Assembly: GCA_934773085.1 (NCBI GenBank)
Contig: CAKVMU010000115.1
Span: 1 to 5,868 of the forward strand
DNA: 5,868 nucleotides
DNA from: an uncultured Candidatus Melainabacteria bacterium
Lineage (GTDB): Bacteria > Cyanobacteriota > Vampirovibrionia > Gastranaerophilales > Gastranaerophilaceae
Direction of reading: 5' to 3'
Under the pieces are notes generated by a model that saw only the letters and a program-made list of their open reading frames with translations, was not told where the DNA came from and did not search any database. Of this stretch, positions 1-5,868 are shown piece by piece (position 1 is the stretch's first letter; the number at the start of each line of letters is the position of its first letter). The translations under genes and the position numbers were made by a program.

Positions 1-935
1 CGCACGCTTTGATACACGAAAATATTGATTTTGCGAATCTTGGTGCGATTGTAATTGATGAACAACATCGTTTTGGTGTAAAACAACGTTTGGCATTGAG
101 AAGAAAATCCCAAAATCCACAAATTTTGACTATGACAGCAACTCCGATTCCTAGAACTTTGGCGATTACTCTAAACGGTGATTTGGATTTGACCATAATT
201 GACGAGCTTCCAAAAGGCAGAAAACCGATTCTGACAACAATGACTAATTCGTCAAGACAGATTTGTGAGCTTATTCGCAGGGAAGTTGATGCCGGAAGGC
301 AGGCTTATATTGTGTACCCTCTGATTGATGAGAGCGAAACTCTTTCTGCGAAAGCGGCAACAAAGGAACGTGAAAGATGGCAGAATGACGTATTTCCGCA
401 ATATAAAATCGGACTTTTGCACGGCAAGTTGAAGAATGATGAAAAAGAAGAAGTTATGGAAAAATTTAAAAACAAGGAATACGACATTCTTGTATCAACA
501 ACTGTAGTGGAAGTCGGGGTGGATGTTCCGAATGCAACGGTAATTGTCATTGAGAATGCGGAAAGATTCGGACTTTCGCAACTGCATCAGTTACGAGGCA
601 GGGTTGGCAGGTCTGACTTACAGTCATATTGTGTACTTTCGTCGGGTACAAAATCGCAGGAAACAAGAGCAAGACTGAATATAATGTGTGAAACTAACGA
701 CGGTTTTGTAATCGCAGAAAAAGACCTTCAAATCCGTGGTCCGGGGGAATTTTTAGGAACACGTCAGAGCGGACTTCCGGATATGATTATTGCTGATATT
801 GTTTCTGATTCCAAAATCCTTGAACTGGCACGTTCTGAGGCGATAAAATTTGTGAAAGAGAACAATATAGATGATTTTCCGCTTCTAAAAGAAGCAAAAG
901 GTTTAAACTTTGACGGAGATATTTTTAATAGTTAA
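1..935 (+). CDS. recG: ATP-dependent DNA helicase RecG, C-terminal part (5' end off the window)
   Basis: RecG is a superfamily 2 helicase that binds branched DNA (stalled forks, Holliday junctions, D- and R-loops) and drives fork regression. The reading frame is open from the window edge (first full codon at base 3, His-Ala-Leu-Ile), so the gene begins upstream; the TTG at base 9 is internal. About 310 residues remain of a family usually near 680-780. Visible in order: the DEQH Walker B box with following RFG (57-77), motif III TATPIPRT (135-158), the HGKL segment of the second RecA-like lobe, motif V STTVVEVGVDVP (from 495), motif VI QLHQLRGRVGRS (579-614) with its arginines, and the RecG-specific segment ending GPGEFLGTRQSG (702-773), which matches the TRG translocation motif region. 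The N-terminal wedge domain and Walker A motif lie off the window. The gene ends in TAA with no hairpin/T-tract terminator behind it, so some read-through into fliD is possible. No damage is seen. Confidence 0.97.
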   Translation, partial: HALIHENIDFANLGAIVIDEQHRFGVKQRLALRRKSQNPQILTMTATPIPRTLAITLNGDLDLTIIDELPKGRKPILTTMTNSSRQICELIRREVDAGRQAYIVYPLIDESETLSAKAATKERERWQNDVFPQYKIGLLHGKLKNDEKEEVMEKFKNKEYDILVSTTVVEVGVDVPNATVIVIENAERFGLSQLHQLRGRVGRSDLQSYCVLSSGTKSQETRARLNIMCETNDGFVIAEKDLQIRGPGEFLGTRQSGLPDMIIADIVSDSKILELARSEAIKFVKENNIDDFPLLKEAKGLNFDGDIFNS

Positions 936-965
936 CTTTTGTAACAATATCATGCGAATGAAGGG

Positions 966-994
966 TTGAAAAGCCCGCCGTCATGGTTTATAAT
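966..994 (+). promoter_or_regulatory. Sigma-70-type promoter for fliD
   Basis: A -35 box TTGAAA (966-971, 5 of 6 to consensus) and a perfect -10 box TATAAT (989-994) are separated by exactly 17 bp. Transcription would start near 1001-1003, giving an untranslated leader of about 45 nt before the fliD start. I see no convincing sigma-28 flagellar promoter (TAAA with GCCGATAA) in the gap. Called by eye; the start site is inferred. Confidence 0.75.
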
Positions 995-1032
995 CTATAT
1001 ATACAATAATATATCATAGTGGAATTAAACAA

Positions 1033-1037
1033 AAGGA
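1033..1037 (+). promoter_or_regulatory. Ribosome binding site of fliD
   Basis: AAGGA lies 9 nt before the ATG at 1047. It supports this start, which also gives the conserved FliD N-terminus directly after the initiator Met. Confidence 0.75.
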
Positions 1038-1046
1038 TTTTCGTTT

Positions 1047-2783
1047 ATGTCAATATCGTTCAGCGGTCTGTCATCAGGCTTAGATACATCCTCATGGGTT
1101 GAGGCTCTGGTAAAAGTTAAGCAAGAAAAAATCACATCGCTTCAGACTGACTTAAAGGCAATACAAACTAAGAAAACAACTTTAACTGATACAAAGAGTA
1201 AATTCAGCTCACTTAGAACTGCAATAGAAAAGTTAACAGATACAAAATTTGGAGGAGCATTCGATTTATTTGGTAAAAACACGGCTGTTTCATCCAATGA
1301 AGATATATTTACGGCAACTGCAACAACAGGTGCTTCACGTCAATCTTATGATATCAAGGTTCAAAAGCTTGCTACGTACACAAAAGCTTCTTCTAAGGAT
1401 GCAGCAAGTGCTGTAGCTGATGATACAACAAAACTTTCTAACCTTGGTGTTACGAAAGGTTCTTTGACTGTTTATGTAGACGGTGTTAAAACCTCTGTTA
1501 ATATTGACGAAGACGATACATTAGGTGATTTGAAGTCACAGCTTTCTGCTGCAGGTATTAAAACAGAAGTAAATCCAGATGGTTTCTTGGAATTATCTGC
1601 TTATGATTCATCAAAATCAATAAATGTAGGTTCTACAACCGATACAACAAACCTAACATCCTTGGTAGGTTTAGTTAAGGGGGATGACGGCAATTACACA
1701 TCAACAAACGCATTGTTCAAAGCAACAACAGCATCTTTGTTGACATCAGATGATTCCGGTTTTCAGGAAAAGATTACTGCAGGTACATTCACTCTTGGTG
1801 ATGCAACCTTTACAATTACAGACAAAACAACTTTGTCATCATTGATTTCTGAAATCAATAGTAACGACGAAGCTCAAGCTTATGCATATTGGGATGATGC
1901 AACCGGCAAATTGAATATTACATCTAAAAAAGAAGGTGCATCATTTATCAACGTTGAAGCTGGTACAAGTAACTTTACTGATGTAATGGGTTTCACAGAA
2001 ACTGAACGTGATGGTGACGGTAAGATTGTTAAATCCAAAATGTATACAGAAGCACAAACATTGGGTGACAATGCTCAGTTTACTATCAACGGAACAAGTA
2101 TGACATCTACTTCAAACGTTGTTACTTCTGATATTTCAAGAATCGCAGGCGTAACGTTGACATTGAAGAAAGTAAGTTCTAACGATGACGGAAATACAAC
2201 GTTGAACGTTAAACAAGACACATCAGGACTTGTTGATGCAGTAAAATCAATTGTTACATCATATAACGAAGCCATTGATAAGGTTGATGAAGTAACTGCC
2301 AGTGGTGCTGATTTGCAGAGAGAATCTTCTTTAACAAGTTTGAAGAGAACTCTTACAAACTATGCTACAACAAGTAACGTATCGAACGGTGGTATCTACA
2401 AGTTGCTTTCAGAAATCGGTATTTCTACTGCAAAGGCTGACGGTAACAATCTTTCAACAGATACAAATACTCTTGAATTTGATGAAGAAAAATTCTTGAA
2501 AGCTTTGGAAGAAAACCCAGATTCAGTTAAAGCAATTCTTACGGGTGATAATGGTGTTCTTACCAAGATGGAAGATGCGGTAGAACAATCACTTGCGGCA
2601 ACTACCGGTTTCTTTGATATTAAATCATCAACTTATGATTCTGATATCAAGAAAATGCAGGAAAAGATTACAAAACAGACAAACAAAGTTTCAACTTACA
2701 AAACAAACTTACAGCAAAAATTCCAAGCTATGGAACAAACAATTGCAGCAATGCAACAAAACTATAGTTCATTCTTGTCATAA
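1047..2783 (+). CDS. fliD: Flagellar hook-associated protein 2 (filament cap protein FliD)
   Basis: FliD forms the cap at the growing tip of the flagellum, where it helps exported flagellin subunits fold into the filament; it is itself secreted by the flagellar type III system. The 578-residue product fits the family range. The N-terminus has the hallmark FSGLSSGLDT followed by a long amphipathic helix (about 17-65), the FliD N-terminal domain. Two similar beta-rich segments (about 138-209 and 246-316) look like flagellin IN motif repeats. The C-terminal FliD domain starts near the FTINGT and IAGVTLTL segment (345-373), and the protein ends in a coiled-coil helix (about 530-575) rich in Gln, Lys and Met. 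There is no cysteine and no Sec signal peptide, as usual for exported flagellar axial proteins. It has its own promoter and terminator, and fliS or flagellin genes are not adjacent here. Functional assignment is firm; whether the cell makes flagella cannot be seen. Confidence 0.95.
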   Translation: MSISFSGLSSGLDTSSWVEALVKVKQEKITSLQTDLKAIQTKKTTLTDTKSKFSSLRTAIEKLTDTKFGGAFDLFGKNTAVSSNEDIFTATATTGASRQSYDIKVQKLATYTKASSKDAASAVADDTTKLSNLGVTKGSLTVYVDGVKTSVNIDEDDTLGDLKSQLSAAGIKTEVNPDGFLELSAYDSSKSINVGSTTDTTNLTSLVGLVKGDDGNYTSTNALFKATTASLLTSDDSGFQEKITAGTFTLGDATFTITDKTTLSSLISEINSNDEAQAYAYWDDATGKLNITSKKEGASFINVEAGTSNFTDVMGFTETERDGDGKIVKSKMYTEAQTLGDNAQFTINGTSMTSTSNVVTSDISRIAGVTLTLKKVSSNDDGNTTLNVKQDTSGLVDAVKSIVTSYNEAIDKVDEVTASGADLQRESSLTSLKRTLTNYATTSNVSNGGIYKLLSEIGISTAKADGNNLSTDTNTLEFDEEKFLKALEENPDSVKAILTGDNGVLTKMEDAVEQSLAATTGFFDIKSSTYDSDIKKMQEKITKQTNKVSTYKTNLQQKFQAMEQTIAAMQQNYSSFLS

Positions 2784-2799
2784 GTTTTGAAAAAGATTT

Positions 2800-2831
2800 A
2801 AAAAGGACTCCATTGAGGGGTCCTTTTTTTT
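2800..2831 (+). terminator. Intrinsic terminator downstream of fliD
   Basis: The arms 2800-2811 and 2817-2828 form a 12-bp stem (GGACTCC against GGGGTCC, with one G-U pair, extended by A-U pairs) around the 5-nt loop ATTGA. A run of eight T follows the GC-rich stem (2824-2831). It begins 17 nt after the fliD stop codon, so fliD transcription should end here. The stem also has an A-tract on its 5' side, so it may work to some degree on the opposite strand, but no converging gene is present. Confidence 0.92.
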
Positions 2832-2874
2832 GTTTTTGAGAAAATTCTTCGGGGTCTTATTTTTATCATGACTT

Positions 2875-2903
2875 TTAAAAAATCGTCCTTAAACAAATAT
2901 CAT
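2875..2903 (+). promoter_or_regulatory. Possible weak promoter for the TPR-protein gene
   Basis: TTAAAA (2875-2880, 4 of 6 to the -35 consensus) and TATCAT (2898-2903, 5 of 6 to the -10 consensus) are 17 bp apart. The gene needs a promoter here because a strong terminator separates it from fliD, and this is the best candidate I find in the gap. In such AT-rich DNA a match of this quality can occur by chance. Start would fall near 2910. Confidence 0.35.
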
Positions 2904-2940
2904 ACAAACGGATGAAATTTTTATCAAACAATCAAGAAAA

Positions 2941-2969
2941 TCCTTAAAAATACCGATATTTAATAAGGA
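2941..2969 (+). promoter_or_regulatory. Leader hairpin overlapping the ribosome binding site of the TPR gene
   Basis: TCCTTA (2941-2946) is complementary to TAAGGA (2964-2969), and inside it AAATA (2948-2952) pairs with TATTT (2957-2961) around the loop CCGA. This gives 11 base pairs with one small internal loop. The 3' arm contains the first half of the Shine-Dalgarno tract, so the fold would hide part of it. The pairing is seen in the sequence; a regulatory role is inference. Confidence 0.4.
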
Positions 2970-2973
2970 AGGA
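2965..2973 (+). promoter_or_regulatory. Ribosome binding site that decides the TTG start
   Basis: The tandem Shine-Dalgarno sequence AAGGAAGGA ends 9 nt before TTG at 2983, an ideal distance. The in-frame ATG at 2995 is 21 nt away, too far for this site. This is the reason for choosing the TTG start. Confidence 0.7.
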
Positions 2974-2982
2974 CGGTAAAAT

Positions 2983-4644
2983 TTGTTTAACACAATGAAT
3001 ACAATTCGCCCGAGACCCTATCCGCAGAGGGGAACAGGCAACTATAACGCAGGAAATGACGGCCCTGATAAGGACGGTCACAATTCCAGCGGTCAAGAGC
3101 AGCGTGAAAATCACCCTCAAAACCGTCAAGTAGTTGCACGTGGACGAGTTGAGGATGTTCAACAACCGCAACCGAGAGCGCAGGTATATTCACCTGCTGC
3201 AAACCCCTATCCTGCTGGATATCAACCGATTCAGACTCCTGCTGCCGGCATGTCATATCAGACACGTCAAGTTAACCCTCAGCAATATCAGGCAATGCAA
3301 GCCGGTTACCAACCGATACCTCAAAGTGCTCCTGCTCCACAAACTCCGGCAGGGCCTCAAAGAAGTAATAAAGTTAACATTGCTCAGATTTTAAAAGATT
3401 TTAGAAACACAATTAAAGCGATTGCCACTCCTAAAGATATTGAGGAAGAAGTTAATCGTTATTTGCAAATTGTTGAACAACAGGTTAGAGAACCTAAACC
3501 TCAAGTGAATTTGATTCAGAGCAACCTTAAGATTGCTGCATCATTGCTTGACCGATATATCTCTGAAACTTTGAACAAAGATTCAAAAGTTGTACAGAAT
3601 TGGTTGGATGCATTATTCTTGCAGAGAATCAACTACAGCTATAATGAAGAAGAGATTAATCCAAGCTTTTTGGTTAAATTTCCGGATGAGCCGGCAAAAA
3701 GAAGAGAAGAAAAACCGGCAGAAGAAGCTCCGGCTCCGAAGGCTGAAGAAAATATTCAACCTGCGCCTGTTGAAGCGGAAGAAGGCGTAATCGAGCTTGA
3801 AGAATACGCTCCTTCTGAGGCAGAAGAAGAGGAATTTACTCAAGCGCAGGCTGTGATTGCGACAAAACCGAATATTACTATTATTCCGCAAGATACAAGA
3901 TTGAAGTCTTTGTTTATGGAAGCTAAAAAACAAGCTTTTTCAAACAATCCTCAAAAAGCAATGTCTATTTTCAAAGAAGCATTCAATCGTGCCGGCGAAC
4001 TTAAGGATTCTGAAACTCAGTCAAGAATTTGTCTTGAAATAGGTAAAATTTATGACGATAATGATTTTGTTGTACAGGCTCTTAACAGCTATAACAAATC
4101 ATTGCAGTATACAACTGACACGAATGTTAAGTCAAAAGCGCATTTCTCTATGGCTCAAATTTATGATGATGTGAATCAAGTTGAACCTGCATTGAACCAT
4201 TACATGACATCAATTTCTTATGCAGGAAAAACAGATGACTTAATTGGTCAATCTGATTCTTTGACAAGAGTTGCAAATATTTTTGTGGACAAATATGATG
4301 AAAATGCCTTTGATTACTATGATGTAGCTCGCAAACTCGTTGAACAAACTGCGGATGATAATATGAAAGGTTATGTGCTTTCTAATACGGCTGATGCTTG
4401 TGTTCAATTCAGAAAGAATGATCGAGCATTGAAATATTATGCGGAAGCTGTAAAGAATTACGAAAAAACAAATGCGCTTGAAGAGATTGCTCAAAACTAT
4501 AAATCTGCTGCGGAGCTTATGATACAGTTTAACAGTCCAAATAAAGCGAAAGCCCTTCTTAAGAAAGCTATGGTTAATGCTGTCAAAACTCAAAATGAGG
4601 ATTTGACCTCTGAGATTAATCTGTTGTTGGCAAGCCTTGCTTAA
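2983..4644 (+). CDS. Uncharacterised TPR-repeat protein with Pro/Gln-rich N-terminus
   Basis: The product is 553 residues and I do not recognise a named family. Four regions can be seen. Residues 1-129 are low-complexity, rich in Pro, Gln, Asn, Tyr and Arg, and probably disordered, with AGYQPI present twice (78-83 and 107-112). Residues about 130-235 look like a compact, mostly helical domain (ILKDFRNTIKAIATPKDIEEEV and on). Residues 236-300 form an acidic Glu/Ala/Pro linker. Residues 304-553 carry about six helix-pair repeats of 34-40 residues (near 307, 343, 382, 420, 459 and 499) with TPR-like features such as A-Y/F-x-K/E-A and small residues at the helix contacts. No signal peptide, membrane segment or enzyme motif is visible, so a cytoplasmic scaffold or adaptor role is likely but inferred. 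Start: TTG at 2983, set by a strong Shine-Dalgarno site; ATG at 2995 would shorten it by four residues. It stands between the fliD terminator and mnmE. A link to flagella is possible but only by proximity. Confidence 0.85.
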   Translation: MFNTMNTIRPRPYPQRGTGNYNAGNDGPDKDGHNSSGQEQRENHPQNRQVVARGRVEDVQQPQPRAQVYSPAANPYPAGYQPIQTPAAGMSYQTRQVNPQQYQAMQAGYQPIPQSAPAPQTPAGPQRSNKVNIAQILKDFRNTIKAIATPKDIEEEVNRYLQIVEQQVREPKPQVNLIQSNLKIAASLLDRYISETLNKDSKVVQNWLDALFLQRINYSYNEEEINPSFLVKFPDEPAKRREEKPAEEAPAPKAEENIQPAPVEAEEGVIELEEYAPSEAEEEEFTQAQAVIATKPNITIIPQDTRLKSLFMEAKKQAFSNNPQKAMSIFKEAFNRAGELKDSETQSRICLEIGKIYDDNDFVVQALNSYNKSLQYTTDTNVKSKAHFSMAQIYDDVNQVEPALNHYMTSISYAGKTDDLIGQSDSLTRVANIFVDKYDENAFDYYDVARKLVEQTADDNMKGYVLSNTADACVQFRKNDRALKYYAEAVKNYEKTNALEEIAQNYKSAAELMIQFNSPNKAKALLKKAMVNAVKTQNEDLTSEINLLLASLA

Positions 4645-4673
4645 TTTACGCAAACAAAAATTTGAAGTATAAT
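4645..4673 (+). promoter_or_regulatory. Candidate promoter for mnmE, placed for a leaderless transcript
   Basis: A perfect -10 box TATAAT (4668-4673) follows TTTACG (4645-4650, 4 of 6 to the -35 consensus) at 17 bp. Only 6 nt lie between the -10 box and the mnmE ATG, so initiation is predicted at or within a base or two of the A of that ATG. No Shine-Dalgarno sequence precedes the ATG. Sequence pattern seen directly; leaderless expression is inferred. Confidence 0.55.
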
Positions 4674-4679
4674 TGTTCT

Positions 4680-5868
4680 ATGAACATTACAGACGAATTT
4701 GATACAATTGCGGCAGTTGCCACACCGATTGGGACAGGTGGAGTCGGAGTTATAAGAATCTCCGGCGATAAGGCTTTTGAAATTGCGCAAAAAATTTTTT
4801 CGAACCCAAATTTTGAGCCAAACAGATTTAATCACGGTTGGGTGATTGACGGGGAAAAGAAGGTTGACGAAGTTATTGTGCTTCCGTTTTTTGCTCCGCA
4901 CAGTTATACCGGTGAAAATGTTATTGAGATTCAGTGTCATGGTGGGGTTAATGTAGTTAAAAATATTCTTAACCTTGTGCTTGCAAATGGTGCTCGTATG
5001 GCTGAAAGAGGGGAGTTTACAAAGCGTGCGTTCCTAAATAAGAGAATGGATTTATCGCAAGCGGAAGCCGTTGCGGATATTATTCATTCAAAAACCAAGG
5101 AGTTTGCAACCGTTTCTGTCAAAAACTTGTCAGGGGTTTTGAAAGAAAAAATAGGTGAGATAAGAAACGATATATTTGAAGTTTTATCCAGAATAACTGC
5201 TGGGATTGATTTTCCGGAAGATGTAAAAGAACCGGAGTATTCATATTTGGTAGAAAGATTTGATGACATTATTTCAAAGATTGATTCTGTTCTTTCCAAT
5301 GCTGACACTTCAAACATCCTAAGGCAAGGGATTTCAGTAACGATTGCCGGAAAACCTAACGTCGGAAAATCATCATTGTTTAATGCGTTATTAAGCTTGG
5401 ACAGAGCCATAGTTACTGATATTGCCGGAACTACGAGAGATGTTTTGAGAGAAACTCTTGATTTGGGCATTCCGGTAACACTCATAGATACAGCCGGAAT
5501 CCGTGGGGATGAAGATGTTTCTAAAGTCGAAAAAATTGGGATTGAATATTCAAGACAATCCATTGAGGATGCGGATTTAGTTATATTTGTTTATAACGCA
5601 GAGGAAGGAATCCAAAAAGAAGACAGCGAAATTCTTGAGTTGGCGGAAACTAAGAAACATATTATTATTGCTAATAAATGCGATTTAACCTCCGAAAGAA
5701 AAGAAGGGGTGCATTATATTTCCGCTAAAACAGGTGAGGGAGTTCAAGAACTAAAAAAACGTATAACGGATGAAGTTTGTGATATCGAACCCGAGGATTT
5801 GGAATTTGTTACAAATTCTCGCCAACAGGTTTGTCTTGCGAGAGCTAAAACCTCTCTGGAACAAGCAC
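4680..5868 (+). CDS. mnmE: tRNA modification GTPase MnmE (TrmE), 3' end off the window
   Basis: MnmE, with MnmG, installs the (carboxy)aminomethyl group on wobble uridine 34 of certain tRNAs, using GTP hydrolysis and a tetrahydrofolate-derived one-carbon unit. The frame is open from ATG 4680 to the window end: 396 residues of a family near 450-460, so the C-terminal helical part with the conserved CIGK cysteine motif is missing only because of the edge. The N-terminal folate-binding domain shows DTIAAVATPIGTGGVGVIRISG-type sequence (residues 8-29) and GEFTKRAFLNKRMDLSQAEA (111-130). The inserted G domain has G1 GKPNVGKS (224-231), G2 GTTRD (250-254), G3 DTAG (270-273), G4 NKCD (332-335) and a SAK G5 motif, all intact. 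The ATG start gives the usual short lead before DTIAA; an in-frame TTG at 4662 is unlikely. The gene follows the TPR gene by 35 bp with no terminator between, so read-through is possible as well as its own promoter. Confidence 0.97.
   Translation, partial: MNITDEFDTIAAVATPIGTGGVGVIRISGDKAFEIAQKIFSNPNFEPNRFNHGWVIDGEKKVDEVIVLPFFAPHSYTGENVIEIQCHGGVNVVKNILNLVLANGARMAERGEFTKRAFLNKRMDLSQAEAVADIIHSKTKEFATVSVKNLSGVLKEKIGEIRNDIFEVLSRITAGIDFPEDVKEPEYSYLVERFDDIISKIDSVLSNADTSNILRQGISVTIAGKPNVGKSSLFNALLSLDRAIVTDIAGTTRDVLRETLDLGIPVTLIDTAGIRGDEDVSKVEKIGIEYSRQSIEDADLVIFVYNAEEGIQKEDSEILELAETKKHIIIANKCDLTSERKEGVHYISAKTGEGVQELKKRITDEVCDIEPEDLEFVTNSRQQVCLARAKTSLEQA

Noticed and set aside
963..976. Small dyad GGGTT-GAAA-AGCCC between recG and fliD, possible recG terminator
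   Set aside because: Five-pair stem with a G-U pair and no T-run after it; it overlaps the -35 box and is probably too weak to terminate. An operator role cannot be excluded but has no support.
995..1020. AT-rich alternating TATATA tract in the fliD leader, possible hairpin or second -10 box
   Set aside because: Only A-T pairs and low complexity; the upstream TATAAT with a matched -35 box is a far better promoter.
3613..3933. Antisense open frame of about 106 codons rich in Phe, Arg and Ser
   Set aside because: It is the mirror of the Glu/Lys-rich linker codons of the TPR gene (GAA/AAA read as TTC/TTT), not a gene.
4240..4653. Antisense open frame of about 137 codons over the end of the TPR gene
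   Set aside because: Overlaps clear TPR-repeat coding on the + strand and has no visible domain or family resemblance.
5084..5563. Antisense open frame of about 159 codons inside mnmE
   Set aside because: It is fully covered by the intact MnmE G domain on the other strand, and its product shows no recognisable domain; the frame is open because of the coding pattern of mnmE.
1..5868. CRISPR array, tRNA/rRNA gene, insertion sequence or attachment site
   Set aside because: No direct-repeat and spacer pattern, no cloverleaf-like or rRNA-like sequence, no transposase or integrase coding, and no terminal inverted repeats were seen by eye.

Overview
The window (5,868 bp, AT-rich, standard genetic code, every gene on the + strand) is ordinary bacterial chromosome. 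It holds four protein-coding genes, two of them cut by the window edges. No mobile element, CRISPR array, tRNA or rRNA is visible. The AT-rich coding, the isolated fliD, and a lineage-specific-looking TPR protein with a Pro/Gln-rich N-terminus would fit an uncultured gut lineage such as Gastranaerophilales (Melainabacteria / Vampirovibrionia). This is an impression from protein style and no marker gene proves it. The organism is a flagellated bacterium or a relative of one.

Layout: (1) 1-935, the C-terminal ~310 residues of RecG, the branched-DNA helicase for replication-fork rescue. (2) 936-1046, a short gap with a near-consensus housekeeping promoter (TTGAAA - 17 bp - TATAAT). (3) 1047-2783, fliD, the flagellar filament cap protein. 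(4) 2784-2982, a strong intrinsic terminator for fliD, then a leader with a possible weak promoter and a hairpin that covers part of the next ribosome binding site. (5) 2983-4644, a 553-residue protein with a disordered Pro/Gln-rich N-terminus, an unrecognised helical domain, an acidic linker and about six TPR-like repeats; it appears to start at TTG. (6) 4645-4679, a 35-bp gap with a TATAAT box placed so that transcription would begin at or beside the next start codon. (7) 4680-5868, the first 396 residues of MnmE, the GTPase for tRNA wobble-uridine modification.

The genes do not look like one pathway. RecG (DNA repair) and MnmE (tRNA modification) are housekeeping genes. Between them lie fliD, which seems to be its own transcription unit, and the TPR gene. 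I found no convincing new multi-gene system. The points most worth checking are the uncharacterised TPR protein and its structured leader, the possible leaderless start of mnmE, and the stand-alone fliD unit with a sigma-70-type promoter.
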